This document shows, in pieces, positions 34,395 to 44,235 of a stretch of 64,000 nt of DNA; the stretch's first letter is position 1; each line of letters opens with the position of its first letter. The notes under the pieces are model-generated. The model saw only the letters and a list, made by a program, of their open reading frames with translations. It ran no database searches and was not told where the DNA came from. Source of the DNA: Epilithonimonas hungarica. GTDB taxonomy: Bacteria > Bacteroidota > Bacteroidia > Flavobacteriales > Weeksellaceae. The translations under genes were made by a program, and so were the position numbers. The stretch is taken from the NCBI RefSeq assembly GCF_900102265.1, contig NZ_FNBH01000004.1, positions 124,001-188,000 on the forward strand, written 5' to 3'.

Positions 34395-35054
34395 TTATTT
34401 GGTGGATTGGATGATGTCCAATACTTTTTTCGTTTCGTTTTCGATGGTAGCGTAATCTTTGGAAGCCATTAATTCTTTGCTTACCAATTTGCTTCCCATT
34501 CCAACCGCGGAAACGCCTGCTTTAAACCAGCTTTCGATGTTTTCTTTGGTTGTGTCAACACCACCTGTTGGCATAAATTTCAGATTTGGAAATACGTCTT
34601 TTATAGCACTCATAAATCCAGTTCCTAAAGCATTTCCAGGGAATAATTTGACGAATGTTACACCTGAATTTTCAGCTTCGATGATTTCTGTCGGCGTCAT
34701 ACAACCCGGACTGTACAAAGCATCTTTCGGAATCAGGAATTCTGCAACTTCAGAAACAAATCCCGGACTGATAAAAAAGTCTGCACCAACATTATAATAC
34801 TCTTCTGCTTGCTTTTGATTCTTAATTGTTCCGATTCCAAGAAGCATATCCGGCATTTCTGCATTTCGGATTTCTATCATTTTTATGAAATTGCTCAATG
34901 CAGCTTCGCCTCGGCTTGTGTATTCTACCGCTCGGATTCCTGCTCTGTAAAGCGATTTCAGTATTTCTAAAGTTACCGTTTCATCAGCATTATAATACAA
35001 AGGCAAAAGTCCTTGCTTGATGATGGCGTTTGTAACTAATTGAATCTTTGTCAT
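34395..35054 (-). CDS. kdgA: 2-keto-3-deoxy-6-phosphogluconate aldolase
   Basis: 219 aa class I aldolase. The Schiff-base lysine is K136 in VTFVKLFPGN; the barrel motifs GIGTIKN, FFISPGFV, SPGCMTPTE and PTGGVD are present. It cleaves KDPG to pyruvate and glyceraldehyde-3-phosphate, the last step of the pathway. It sits five nt downstream of yhcH and 30 nt upstream of exuT. Confidence 0.94.
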   Translation of the reverse strand: MTKIQLVTNAIIKQGLLPLYYNADETVTLEILKSLYRAGIRAVEYTSRGEAALSNFIKMIEIRNAEMPDMLLGIGTIKNQKQAEEYYNVGADFFISPGFVSEVAEFLIPKDALYSPGCMTPTEIIEAENSGVTFVKLFPGNALGTGFMSAIKDVFPNLKFMPTGGVDTTKENIESWFKAGVSAVGMGSKLVSKELMASKDYATIENETKKVLDIIQSTK

Positions 35055-35058
35055 TTTT

Positions 35059-35508
35059 TTAAATTTTTACTTTAAAAACTATTTTTCTGATGAAACCATT
35101 TCCAATCATTGGCGCGTGGACATCATTTGGATAAAAAATAGCAAATTGATTTTCGTTTAATTGGAAAAACATATCCGGATTATCATTGTAAAAAAGAACA
35201 TCTTTTTCTGCATTGTATTCTCCGATTGGGTTTGTGCATTTTTGCCTTGATTTCCAACCAATATTTTCTATTCCCTTCAGACAGATTTGAATATCAATAT
35301 TTTGATTATGACATTCGAATTTGGAAAGACTTTCTTCTTTTGTTTTGGCCATTTCATCAAAAACAATCATTCTAAGACCTTCCTCAATCTCTGTAACTCC
35401 AACCTCTAAGGAATCTAAATTTTTGTATTTTAAATACTCGAAAGCTTTTTCAAATAATGGATTGAGTAAAGAATATTGAGAAGCATTTTCTAATGTATCT
35501 ATAATCAT
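35059..35508 (-). CDS. YhcH/YjgK/YiaL family protein
   Basis: 149 aa cupin-like barrel protein of the YhcH/YjgK/YiaL (DUF386) family, seen in FECHNQNIDIQICLKGIENI, FYNDNPDMFFQLNENQFAIFYPNDVHAPM and the final VRKIVFKVKI-like strand. Conserved Glu/His residues (for example PNDVHAP) may bind metal. Members often occur in sialic acid and uronate operons as putative sugar anomerases or isomerases. Its exact step here is unknown. Confidence 0.85.
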   Translation of the reverse strand: MIIDTLENASQYSLLNPLFEKAFEYLKYKNLDSLEVGVTEIEEGLRMIVFDEMAKTKEESLSKFECHNQNIDIQICLKGIENIGWKSRQKCTNPIGEYNAEKDVLFYNDNPDMFFQLNENQFAIFYPNDVHAPMIGNGFIRKIVFKVKI

Positions 35509-35519
35509 TTTTTTCTAAA

Positions 35520-36524
35520 TTATCTTTTAATTCTTCCTCCTGAATTGCCGTTCATTACTTCCAGAATATCGTTGGCGCTGCTCAGATTTACATCACCTAA
35601 AATCGTATGTTTTATGGCGCAGGCTGCGTTGGCAAACTTCAAAGCTTTCTCATCATCGAAGTTTATTAAACCGTAAATCAAACCTGCTGCAAACGCATCG
35701 CCGGTTCCGATTCTGTCCACAACAGGATTTACTTCCAGACTTTCTGTTTCGAAATATTGTCCGTTAACCAAAGCTCTTCCCTGAGTTGCCTGATTACTTG
35801 CTGTCACACCAATTCTGGTTTTATCAAATACTTTCTTGATAGAAGGAATTTCTTTCATTAATGTCTCAGCAGCTTGGATAAAACTGTCTTTATCATACCC
35901 GAAAGATGTTCCAAGGATTTCATTGATTTCGTTTACACCACCAATGAAAATCGTAGAGTAGGAGATGAGTTCCTTAAGAACAGTGAATCCTTCTTTTCCA
36001 TATTTCCAAAGATTGGAACGATAAGCTGGGTCAGCAGTAATTTCGATTCCTTTTGAGTTAGCTAACTGTAAACCTTGTTTCAGAGTTTCATAAGCACCTT
36101 CCGAAATTCCGGGAGAAATTCCTGTCCAGTGGAAATATTCTGCACCTTCCAGAGCTTTTTCCCAATCCACTTGTTCTGGTTTGATGTTAGCAAAAGAACC
36201 GTTTAATCTGTTGTACGAAATTCGACTCGCACGCATTGCAGAACCAACTTCTAGGAAATATAAACCAATCGGATGTTCTGTTCTGTTGACGAATTGTGTA
36301 TCAATTCCGTAACTTTTCATTGTTGCAATGGCTGATTCTCCGATGAAACAATCGGAAACATTCGTGATGTGTCTGGTTTCGCATCCCATAATGGCTAAAG
36401 ACGCACCGACGTTCATTTCTGTTCCTCCGAAGAAGAATTCCATTTCGCGGCTTTGTCTCAGCATTTTGCTGTCGGACGGAGACAATCTCATCAATACTTC
36501 GCCAAAGGTTACAACTTTGCTCAT
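35520..36524 (-). CDS. kdgK: 2-keto-3-deoxygluconate kinase
   Basis: 334 aa PfkB/ribokinase-family kinase. N-terminal GEVLMRLSPSD and GGTEMNVGASLA, and the C-terminal catalytic signature DRIGTGDAFAAGLIYGL with the base Asp. It phosphorylates KDG to KDPG with ATP. It is followed by yhcH and kdgA in the operon. Confidence 0.94.
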   Translation of the reverse strand: MSKVVTFGEVLMRLSPSDSKMLRQSREMEFFFGGTEMNVGASLAIMGCETRHITNVSDCFIGESAIATMKSYGIDTQFVNRTEHPIGLYFLEVGSAMRASRISYNRLNGSFANIKPEQVDWEKALEGAEYFHWTGISPGISEGAYETLKQGLQLANSKGIEITADPAYRSNLWKYGKEGFTVLKELISYSTIFIGGVNEINEILGTSFGYDKDSFIQAAETLMKEIPSIKKVFDKTRIGVTASNQATQGRALVNGQYFETESLEVNPVVDRIGTGDAFAAGLIYGLINFDDEKALKFANAACAIKHTILGDVNLSSANDILEVMNGNSGGRIKR

Positions 36525-36562
36525 TAATTTTTATTTTTTCTAAACCTCGAAGGTTTGAGTTT

Positions 36563-36910
36563 TTATTTTATAAAATCTTCTCTAAACGGACTGAAAACAT
36601 CTACCAAAACTCCGTCTTCCAGACATTCGACGCCGTGAAGAACATTGGAAGGAACGAAGAACGAATCGCCTTTTTTCAAAATTGAAATATCTTCGCCAAT
36701 GTTGACTTCAAATTTTCCTTCTGCAACATATGTCACTTGAATATGAGGATGTTTGTGTTTGTATCCAATTCCGCCTTTTTTGAAACGGACATTCACCATC
36801 ATTACAGATTCGTCGTAGCCTACAATTTGGCGGTCTATATAGTCATCGATTTTTTCCCATTCTGTTGAATCGGATTTGTAATATATTTTGGATGTTTGTT
36901 TTGTTTCCAT
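36563..36910 (-). CDS. kdgF: KdgF-type cupin, unsaturated uronate ring-opening enzyme
   Basis: 115 aa single-domain cupin. The metal motif is visible as GIGYKHKHPHIQVTYVAEGKFEV (H-x-H, Q/E) with the second cupin motif PSNVLHGVECLEDG. KdgF speeds conversion of 4,5-unsaturated galacturonate from pectin lyases to linear 4-deoxy-5-keto-uronate. Position between uxaC and kdgK, with kduI/kduD in the operon, supports this. Confidence 0.85.
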   Translation of the reverse strand: METKQTSKIYYKSDSTEWEKIDDYIDRQIVGYDESVMMVNVRFKKGGIGYKHKHPHIQVTYVAEGKFEVNIGEDISILKKGDSFFVPSNVLHGVECLEDGVLVDVFSPFREDFIK

Positions 36911-36911
36911 T

Positions 36912-36972
36912 TTTTATTTTGTCATCCATAGGTTTCACCTACGGCTATTGATATTCAACCCTTTGGGTTGGT
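36912..36972. repeat. Small intergenic repeat between uxaC and kdgF
   Basis: Contains the inverted pair ATAGGTTTCACCTACGG and CAACCCTTTGGGTTGGTTG. Units like these are common between genes in Bacteroidota; identification rests on general recognition only. Confidence 0.3.
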
Positions 36973-36975
36973 TGT

Positions 36976-38385
36976 TTAGAAGTTGAAATATTCTTTAGCG
37001 TTAAAATAGCAAATATCTGCCACCACTTTTCCGACTAAATCCATATCCTCAGGCAATTCACCAGACTCTATTTCGTTTCCTAAAAGGTTACACAATACAC
37101 GTCTGAAATACTCGTGTCTTGGGAACGAAAGGAAACTTCTGGAATCGGTCAACATCCCGACAAATGTGCTGATGAGTCCCATATTGGAAAGCGCATTCAT
37201 CTGTTTTTCCATTCCGTCTTTCTGGTCCAGAAACCACCAGCCGGAACCGAATTGTACTTTTCCTTTCACAGAACCATCGTTGAAATTTCCAATCATTGTA
37301 GCCATAATCTCGTTATCGGCAGGATTCAGATTGTAGATGATTGTTTTAGTCAATTTATCCTTAGAATCCAATGTATTTAGAAATCTCGAAAGGTTTGCAG
37401 CCTGACTGAAATCGCCGATGGAATCCCAACCTGTGTCTGGTCCTAAAACTTTCAACATTCTTGCATTATTGTTTCTCAACGCGCCCAAATGATATTGCTG
37501 AACCCAACCAAAAGAATGGTAAGTCTCGCCCAAAAATAACAAAATTGCTGTTTTGAACTGCTCAATTTGGTGAGGCGTTAAAGTTTCTCCTTTTCTCTTC
37601 GTTTCAAAAATTGCGTTGATTTCTGAATCTGTGAACGTTTCAAAAGAAATGTTGTTCAATCCGTGGTCACACAATCTGCATCCGTTGGCGTGAAAGTATT
37701 CAATCCTTCTGAGTAGCGCATCCTGTACATCCTTGTAAGAGTTGATTTCGATTCCTGCAGATTCGCCTAACTTATCGATGTAAGCATTATAATCTTCATT
37801 ATCAATCAAGATCGTTTTGTCAGGACGGAAAGCCGTGCTAACTGTGATTCCAATATTATTTTGTTTGATTGTTTGATGATATTCTAAAGTATCGATTGGG
37901 TCTTCTGTGGTACAAACCGTTTCCACGTTTCTCATTTTCAACAACCCGTGAACTGATTTCTCCGGTGTTTGAAGCTGAGCCGATACATTTTCGTAAACTG
38001 CATCTGCATTTTTTTCATTAAGCAAATCGTAAACGTCAAAATATCTCGCTAATTCCAAATGTGTCCAATGGAATAGAGGATTTCTCAACGTGTTCGGAAC
38101 TGTTTTTGCCCAAGCTGCGAATTTTTCTTTGTCAGAAGCATCTCCGGTAATGAATTTTTCATTCACGCCCATTGTTCTCATTGCTCTCCATTTGTAATGG
38201 TCGCCACCGATCCAAACCTGAGTAATGTTCTCAAACTGACGGTTCTCTGCAATCTCTTTCGGAGGCAAATGGTTATGATAATCGATGATGGGCTGTTTTT
38301 CTGCAAAATTGAAATACAACTCTTCAGCGAATTTGTTCTTTAATAGAAATGTATCTGTGATAAATGGTTTTGTAAGTGTGCTCAT
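36976..38385 (-). CDS. uxaC: Uronate isomerase
   Basis: 469 aa from the ATG at 38383-38385 (MSTLTKPFITDTFLL). A longer frame to 38484 would overlap kduD and add 33 residues unlike the family. Amidohydrolase-fold isomerase with the N-terminal IIDYHNHLPPKEI (HxH), FRPDK, and C-terminal SRSFLSFPRHEYFRR. It interconverts galacturonate and tagaturonate (or glucuronate and fructuronate). Confidence 0.94.
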   Translation of the reverse strand: MSTLTKPFITDTFLLKNKFAEELYFNFAEKQPIIDYHNHLPPKEIAENRQFENITQVWIGGDHYKWRAMRTMGVNEKFITGDASDKEKFAAWAKTVPNTLRNPLFHWTHLELARYFDVYDLLNEKNADAVYENVSAQLQTPEKSVHGLLKMRNVETVCTTEDPIDTLEYHQTIKQNNIGITVSTAFRPDKTILIDNEDYNAYIDKLGESAGIEINSYKDVQDALLRRIEYFHANGCRLCDHGLNNISFETFTDSEINAIFETKRKGETLTPHQIEQFKTAILLFLGETYHSFGWVQQYHLGALRNNNARMLKVLGPDTGWDSIGDFSQAANLSRFLNTLDSKDKLTKTIIYNLNPADNEIMATMIGNFNDGSVKGKVQFGSGWWFLDQKDGMEKQMNALSNMGLISTFVGMLTDSRSFLSFPRHEYFRRVLCNLLGNEIESGELPEDMDLVGKVVADICYFNAKEYFNF

Positions 38386-38419
38386 GACTAATAGATAATT
38401 GACTGATAGATAAAAGACT

Positions 38420-39205
38420 TTATTCGTTTGAAGGTTTTCCGATGGTTGCAAGGATTCCGCCGTCAACGTAGATGATTTGCCCATTGATGAACTGACTTGC
38501 TTCGGATGCTAAAAATATTGCTGTTCCTGCCAAATCTTCGGGGTTTCCCCAACGACCTTCTGGTGTTCTGCTGATAATGAACTCGTTGAATGGATTTCCA
38601 TCAACTCTAATTGGTTCTGTCTGAGACGTTGCAAAATACCCGGGACCGATTCCGTTCACTTGGATGTTATATTTTGCCCATTCGGTTGCTAGGTTTTTCG
38701 TCAGCATTTTCAATCCGCCTTTAGCAGAAGCGTAAGCCACAACATTGTCACGACCCAATTCGCTCATCATAGAACAGATATTGATGATTTTACCCGATTT
38801 TCTGACAATCATACTTTTTGCTACCAACTGAGACATAATGAAAGGCCCTGTTAAATCCACATCAATTACTTTTCGGAAATCTGAAACTTCCATTTCCAAA
38901 GCCGGAATTCTTTTGATGATGCCGGCATTATTAATAAGGATATCAATTTGTTTGTGATTCGTTTCTATTTCTGCTACTTTTTCAGCAGCAATCTTCTCAT
39001 CGGTCACATCAAAAATATAACCAGTTGCTTTGTAACCTTTTGACTGGTAATAAGAAATGGCTTCTTCCAATTTGGAAGGCGTAGTGCTGGTGACAACCAA
39101 TTCTGCTCCAGCTGAAGCCAAACCTTCTGCCATCGCCAAGCCCAAACCGTGCGTTCCTCCGGTTACAAGAGCTACTTTTCCAGTTAAGTCAAATAAATTT
39201 TTCAT
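38420..39205 (-). CDS. kduD: 2-dehydro-3-deoxy-D-gluconate 5-dehydrogenase
   Basis: 261 aa SDR. TGGTHGLG cofactor loop, INNAGIIKR, catalytic YASAK (Y158, K162) and the family's PEGRWGNPEDLAG near the C-terminus. It reduces 2,5-diketo-3-deoxygluconate to KDG, the second step for unsaturated uronates. 116 nt downstream of kduI. Confidence 0.94.
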   Translation of the reverse strand: MKNLFDLTGKVALVTGGTHGLGLAMAEGLASAGAELVVTSTTPSKLEEAISYYQSKGYKATGYIFDVTDEKIAAEKVAEIETNHKQIDILINNAGIIKRIPALEMEVSDFRKVIDVDLTGPFIMSQLVAKSMIVRKSGKIINICSMMSELGRDNVVAYASAKGGLKMLTKNLATEWAKYNIQVNGIGPGYFATSQTEPIRVDGNPFNEFIISRTPEGRWGNPEDLAGTAIFLASEASQFINGQIIYVDGGILATIGKPSNE

Positions 39206-39321
39206 TTTTAAATATCTTTAGATAGAATATTTCAAATATTTTGTTTCTCGCTGATTTAGCAGATTGTGCTGATTTTAAATTTGCTTGATTTGCTCAATCT
39301 CCGAGAATTTATATTCTTCTT

Positions 39322-40158
39322 TTATTTTAATTCGTCAGTTTTTACAGCATCCATATCGCCGTAGTCCATATTTTCTCCTGCCATTCCCCAAATAAAGGTA
39401 TAGTTTGAAGTTCCAACACCAGAGTGGATAGACCATTCCGGAGAAATCACAGCATCTCTGTTTTTTAGGAAAATATGTCTCGTTTCCTGAGGCTGTCCCA
39501 TAAAATGTGAAACCGATTGCCCTTCTTCCAAATCGAAGTAGAAATAAGCTTCCATTCTTCTGGTGTGCGTATGAGAAGGCATTGTGTTCCAAACGCTTCC
39601 TTCGTGCAATTCCGTCATTCCCATTTGTAATTGACAGGTTTCCAGAACACTGTTTACCAATAATTTATTGATGGTCCTTCTGTTCGCATATTTGGAATCT
39701 CCTAATTCTACGATTTCAGCTTCATTTTTTGTAATCTTTTTTGTTGGGTAAGAATGATGAGCTGGTGCAGAATTGATGTAGAAATAAGCTTGTTCACCAT
39801 CTACGCTTTCAAAAGTTACGTCTTTGTTTCCTTTTCCTATATATAAGGCTTCCTTATTATTAAGTTCGTAAACTGTCCCGTCAATGGTTACTTTTCCCTT
39901 CCCACCAACGTTGATGATTCCGATTTCTCTTCTATCAAGGAAGTTTTCGGCCTTCAGTTCATCGATTGTTTCCAATTTCAATGCTTTGTCGGTAGGCATT
40001 GCTCCTCCAACAATCAGTCTATCATACATTGTATAAACCAATTTAATCTGTCCTTCCTGAAATAAATCGTTGATGAGAAATTCTCTTCTAAGGTCTTCAG
40101 TGGTATATTTTTTTACATCATCCGGATGATGCGCATATCTGAATTCTGAATGAGTCAT
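39322..40158 (-). CDS. kduI: 4-deoxy-5-keto-uronate (DKI) isomerase
   Basis: 278 aa double-cupin isomerase. N-terminus SEFRYAHHPDDVKKYTTEDLRREF and the metal site MPSHTHTRRMEAYFYFDL (H-x-H...E) match the family at full length. It converts DKI to 2,5-diketo-3-deoxygluconate. First gene of the operon; a LacI-type operator lies 35 nt upstream of its ATG. Confidence 0.95.
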   Translation of the reverse strand: MTHSEFRYAHHPDDVKKYTTEDLRREFLINDLFQEGQIKLVYTMYDRLIVGGAMPTDKALKLETIDELKAENFLDRREIGIINVGGKGKVTIDGTVYELNNKEALYIGKGNKDVTFESVDGEQAYFYINSAPAHHSYPTKKITKNEAEIVELGDSKYANRRTINKLLVNSVLETCQLQMGMTELHEGSVWNTMPSHTHTRRMEAYFYFDLEEGQSVSHFMGQPQETRHIFLKNRDAVISPEWSIHSGVGTSNYTFIWGMAGENMDYGDMDAVKTDELK

Positions 40159-40192
40159 GTTATCTATTTATATTAACTGAAAATTAATTTTG

Positions 40193-40206
40193 TGTAATCG
40201 ATTGCA
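40193..40206. promoter_or_regulatory. LacI-type operator O1 (kduI side)
   Basis: TGTAATCGATTGCA, one mismatch between arms, with the central CG typical of LacI-family sites. It is 35 bp upstream of the kduI ATG and paired with O2 659 bp away. The 778-nt gap between kduI and susC is very AT-rich and otherwise holds only promoter elements. Confidence 0.75.
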
Positions 40207-40793
40207 TTAAATAATGCTCTTTCTGAAACAAAAAATAATATTTGTAAATATATATATAAATATTAACCAAGGAAGAAAAATCTTAAATATTTTTTAATTT
40301 AAAGAAAAACAGTTAGTTGTGGTTATTTTTGATACATTTATTTATTATTTTGATAATTTTTTTTGTGCAATATTTTGCTTTTAAACGCCAAAATTTGTGC
40401 AACATTCAAAATTATGTTATCTCTAGTAATTTATTATCAATATTCTTTATTTATAATTTTAAATATGTGATTATCAAGTTATTTTGGTTTATACTATAGT
40501 TATTTTTATCGTTTTTTGATTTTGTGTCTAAAAATGTACAATTTGTACAAAAAAAGTATGATTTTGAAAAAAAAAAGGATTTTAAGTTAATTTTTGGTTA
40601 ATTGGCTTTGCTGAAAAAATCACTTTTTGAGCTAAAATGTATCTTTGAAAATGTTAAAATTTTGTTAATTTGAATGATGGCCATTATTCTAATGTAAATT
40701 TTAATTATCAATTAATCAGTTGTTTATAATGGATGTCAGAATTTGTTTTTTACTTATGTTAAATTAATATTAATGAAAAAAATACAATTTGCA

Positions 40794-40823
40794 TTTGTCA
40801 ATTAAAAAATAATCTTAGTTTAG
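40794..40823 (+). promoter_or_regulatory. Candidate susC promoter
   Basis: TTTG at 40794-40797, 18-bp spacer, and TAGTTTAG at 40816-40823, a TAnnTTAG variant of the -7 element that also appears before the two operator-bearing genes at 58263 and 59543. A second, consensus TATCTTTG is at 40640-40647 and could be an alternative start. Confidence 0.45.
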
Positions 40824-40851
40824 TCGAGTTAAGAAAACTTTAAAAAATAAG

Positions 40852-40865
40852 TGCAATCGATTGCA
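40852..40865. promoter_or_regulatory. LacI-type operator O2 (susC side)
   Basis: TGCAATCGATTGCA, a perfect 14-bp palindrome, 72 bp upstream of the susC ATG and just downstream of the candidate promoter, a repressor-like position. Confidence 0.8.
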
Positions 40866-40936
40866 TTTTTTAATAGAGATTAACACTTTTATTAAGTAAA
40901 GAATAAATTACTAATTATAAAAACTAACAAATATCT

Positions 40937-43900
40937 ATGAGTGGTTTAAAACTAGGTATCCATAGTGCTTTTATTAAAACGACGATTGCATCTGTCTTTT
41001 TACTACCAGCATTTGGATTAGCTCAAGAATTAATTAAAGTTTCCGGGACAATTACCTCTGACCAAAAGAAGATTGTTCCGAATGTGGAAGTCGCTGTGAA
41101 GAATTCCAAATTCTCCACAATGACTGACAAGTCTGGAAGGTATGAACTCAATGTTCCTAAAAATGCAACCTTGGTGATTCGTGGAAAAGGGTACGAAGAG
41201 CAAGAGGTAGATGTCAATGGCCAGAATGTGATCAATATTGCATTGGCGAAATTTGATTCTAACAAGGAAAAAACTATCGATGAAGTCGTTCTGGTAGGAT
41301 ATACGACTGTTTCCAAAAAAGATGTTACCAACTCTATTGCATCTGTAAAAGGGGAGCAATTGGCCGATATGCCTGTAAACAGTGCTGCAGAAGCTATCCA
41401 AGGAAGAATGGCTGGAGTTCAGGTGACTTTTGGAGAAGGTTCTCCAGGCTCTGACCCTGAGATCAAGGTGAGAGGTGGGACATCTATCACCCAGGATAAT
41501 GCGCCACTTTACATTGTGGATGGAATCCAGATGGATAATGCTTTATCATTGATATCACCAAAAGAAATAGAGTCTATCGAAGTTCTCAAAGACGCTTCTT
41601 CAACCTCTATCTATGGAGCAAGGGGTGCAAACGGTGTAGTTTTGATCACAACTAAAAGCGGTAGGAAAAATGTAAAAACTACCGTTAACTACAATGGTTA
41701 CACAGGTGTAAGAAAGATTGCTAAAACTTTGGATGTAATGAGTCCGTATGATTTTGTGCAATATCAGTACGAACTTCGGAACAAAGATGGTTATCAGGAA
41801 CAGATTGACAAATTCGTAGAGCTTTATGGCAATTATCTTCCAACTTACGATAATGAAGGGAAATTGATAGATGCTGGAATAGAAAAGTATAGAACAATCC
41901 AGACTAAAAACTGGCAGGATGAGGTTTTTGGTAAAGAAGCCTTCAACTACACACATAACTTGAATATCACAGGTGGTAACTCAAACTCTGCTTTTACGTT
42001 ATCTTTGAACCATGTGGAAGAAGATGGAATTATGATCAATTCCGGTTACAAGAGAAACATGGCCAACTTCAAATACGATTTTGATATCAGTAAAAAACTG
42101 AAAGTTGGCTTGACAGCAAGATATAGCGAAACTTCTATTCTTGGAGCGGGTACATCAACTACCGGTTCACAGACAACAAACAGACTTAGAAACATCATCC
42201 GTTACAAACCTTTTGAAGATGGAGCTTATGCAGGTGCAGGCTCTGATGAATTTGATTCTGATGATTATGCAACTACAAACTTGATCAATCCATTGGTTCT
42301 GGTTAATAATGAGATCAAGTATAACAATACTGATAACCTATTTTTGAATGGGGTTATTACTTATAATATCATGAAGGACCTAACGTTCAAAAGTACGATA
42401 GGTTATGTGAAAAATGATCAGGAAATACAACAATTCTCAGGTCCTTCAACATATTTATCTAGAATTAATTCTGATATGTCAGTTGCTCAGTTGACCAATA
42501 CCCAGACTAGAAGAATTACAAATACCAATACCTTAGCATACAAAAAAAAGATAGGTAACCACAAAATGGATTTCCTGTTAGGTCAGGAGATCGTTCAGAC
42601 AGATGGCGATAAATTGGATATGACAATAAGATGGTTGCCAACATCATTGTCCCCTAAACAGGCTTTTGCAAATATCCAATTGGCAATGCCACCTGCAGGC
42701 ATGATCCAGGATGCGCCAGCAACATCTATGACGGTTGGGAGATTAGCATCATTCTTTGCTAGGGCAAATTATATATATAACAACAAGTATATTGCAACAT
42801 TCTCTATAAGACGAGATGGGTCTAACTCTTTTGGTCCTTCTAACAGATGGGCAAATTTCCCATCAGCATCATTGGCATGGAAAGTTGGAGAAGAAAACTT
42901 CTTGAAAGATTCTAAAATCGTAAATGACCTTAAACTACGTTTAGGTTATGGACAATCTGGAAATGATAGGATCACACCATTCTTATTCGATACTTTTTAT
43001 ACGCCATCCAGCACTTATGGATATACAGGAGGAACAGGAATTATTACAGGTTCTGCGCCAGGTAATATTATGGCGAATCCTAATATCAAATGGGAAGCGA
43101 CTGTCTCTCAGAATGTTGGTGTAGATTTTACATTGTTTAATAAAAGGGTTTATGGAGCGCTTGATGGATATATAACTAATACCAAGGATTTGCTTTTATT
43201 AGCTAAAATTCCTCAAACTTCAGGGTATGAATTTCAATACCAGAATTCTGGGAAAACTCAGAACAAAGGTTTGGAATTAAGTTTAGGAGCAATTGTAGTA
43301 AGCAATGAAAACTTCCAGTGGAAAGCTGACTTTAACGTTGCTTCTAATAAGAATATTATCAAAAGTTTAGGGCCACTTACCAATGCGGAAACGGATTATT
43401 ATCTTCAACCATCAGGATGGGTTAATAATTTATATGATTTCAAAGTTCAGATCGGAGCACCTGTTGGAACTTTCTATGGATATGTTACAGAAGGCAGGTA
43501 TGAGATCAGTGATTTTGATTTCAACTCAGCAAATAACACCTATAAATTAAAAGAAGGTATTCCAAGTTCAGGTTCTGTAGCTTTAGGTAACAAAGTGCCT
43601 CAACCAGGGGATCTGAAATTAAGGGACCTTAATGGAGATGGAGTAATCGATGTAAAGGACCAAACAGACCTTGGAAATGCCCAACCTAAGTTCTATGGAG
43701 GTTTTAACCAGACTTTCCGTTATAAAAACTTTGATATGAGCTTATTCTTCAACTTCTCTGTTGGGAACAAAGTTTATAATGCAAACAAAATTGAATTTAC
43801 AACAAAGTATCAGTACACAGACCAAAATATGTTAGCAGAAATGGCTAACCGTTGGAAATGGTTTGGAGCGGATGGTGTGAAAGTTGTCAACCCGGAAGCA

Positions 43901-44224
43901 CTTGCCGCATTAAATGCTGATACAACAATGTGGACGCCGACAGGAGGTAATTATTTCTTACACTCGTATGCAATTGAGGATGGATCATTCTTGAGGCTTA
44001 ACAACGTGACAATCGGATACACACTTCCAAAGGATTCTTTGAAGATGCTTGGAATCACCAATTTCAGGCTATATGCAACGGCCAATAATGTATTCACGAT
44101 CACAGGATATTCAGGATATGACCCGGAAGTGAGTACAAGAAAAAGCACCCTTACACCAGGTGTAGATTATGCGGCTTTTCCTAGAAGCAGATTCTTCTTA
44201 ACAGGTGTTGATGTAACTTTTTAA
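40937..44224 (+). CDS. SusC/RagA-family TonB-linked outer membrane transporter
   Basis: 1095 aa. Signal peptide ending LPAFGLAQ; an N-terminal carboxypeptidase-like domain (about 32-110, KVSGTITSDQKKIVPNVEVAV); the SusC-specific stretch DEVVLVGYTTVSKKDVTNSI; plug (MPVNSAAEAIQGRMAGVQV, GGTSITQDNAPLYIVDGIQM, IEVLKDASSTSIYGARGANG); then the barrel with C-terminal SRFFLTGVDVTF. It imports oligosaccharides with the SusD partner 11 nt downstream. Context indicates pectin oligomers. Confidence 0.94.
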   Translation: MSGLKLGIHSAFIKTTIASVFLLPAFGLAQELIKVSGTITSDQKKIVPNVEVAVKNSKFSTMTDKSGRYELNVPKNATLVIRGKGYEEQEVDVNGQNVINIALAKFDSNKEKTIDEVVLVGYTTVSKKDVTNSIASVKGEQLADMPVNSAAEAIQGRMAGVQVTFGEGSPGSDPEIKVRGGTSITQDNAPLYIVDGIQMDNALSLISPKEIESIEVLKDASSTSIYGARGANGVVLITTKSGRKNVKTTVNYNGYTGVRKIAKTLDVMSPYDFVQYQYELRNKDGYQEQIDKFVELYGNYLPTYDNEGKLIDAGIEKYRTIQTKNWQDEVFGKEAFNYTHNLNITGGNSNSAFTLSLNHVEEDGIMINSGYKRNMANFKYDFDISKKLKVGLTARYSETSILGAGTSTTGSQTTNRLRNIIRYKPFEDGAYAGAGSDEFDSDDYATTNLINPLVLVNNEIKYNNTDNLFLNGVITYNIMKDLTFKSTIGYVKNDQEIQQFSGPSTYLSRINSDMSVAQLTNTQTRRITNTNTLAYKKKIGNHKMDFLLGQEIVQTDGDKLDMTIRWLPTSLSPKQAFANIQLAMPPAGMIQDAPATSMTVGRLASFFARANYIYNNKYIATFSIRRDGSNSFGPSNRWANFPSASLAWKVGEENFLKDSKIVNDLKLRLGYGQSGNDRITPFLFDTFYTPSSTYGYTGGTGIITGSAPGNIMANPNIKWEATVSQNVGVDFTLFNKRVYGALDGYITNTKDLLLLAKIPQTSGYEFQYQNSGKTQNKGLELSLGAIVVSNENFQWKADFNVASNKNIIKSLGPLTNAETDYYLQPSGWVNNLYDFKVQIGAPVGTFYGYVTEGRYEISDFDFNSANNTYKLKEGIPSSGSVALGNKVPQPGDLKLRDLNGDGVIDVKDQTDLGNAQPKFYGGFNQTFRYKNFDMSLFFNFSVGNKVYNANKIEFTTKYQYTDQNMLAEMANRWKWFGADGVKVVNPEALAALNADTTMWTPTGGNYFLHSYAIEDGSFLRLNNVTIGYTLPKDSLKMLGITNFRLYATANNVFTITGYSGYDPEVSTRKSTLTPGVDYAAFPRSRFFLTGVDVTF

Positions 44225-44235
44225 TTCAAAAAAAA

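Noticed and set aside
38386-38484. 33-residue N-terminal extension of uxaC
   Set aside because: It overlaps kduD and is unlike uronate isomerases, which start close to the TKPFITDTFLL segment.
40317-40499. 60-codon hydrophobic ORF in the kduI-susC gap
   Set aside because: The composition follows the extreme AT content of the control region, with Phe/Ile/Leu-rich codons only; no ribosome-binding context or homology pattern.
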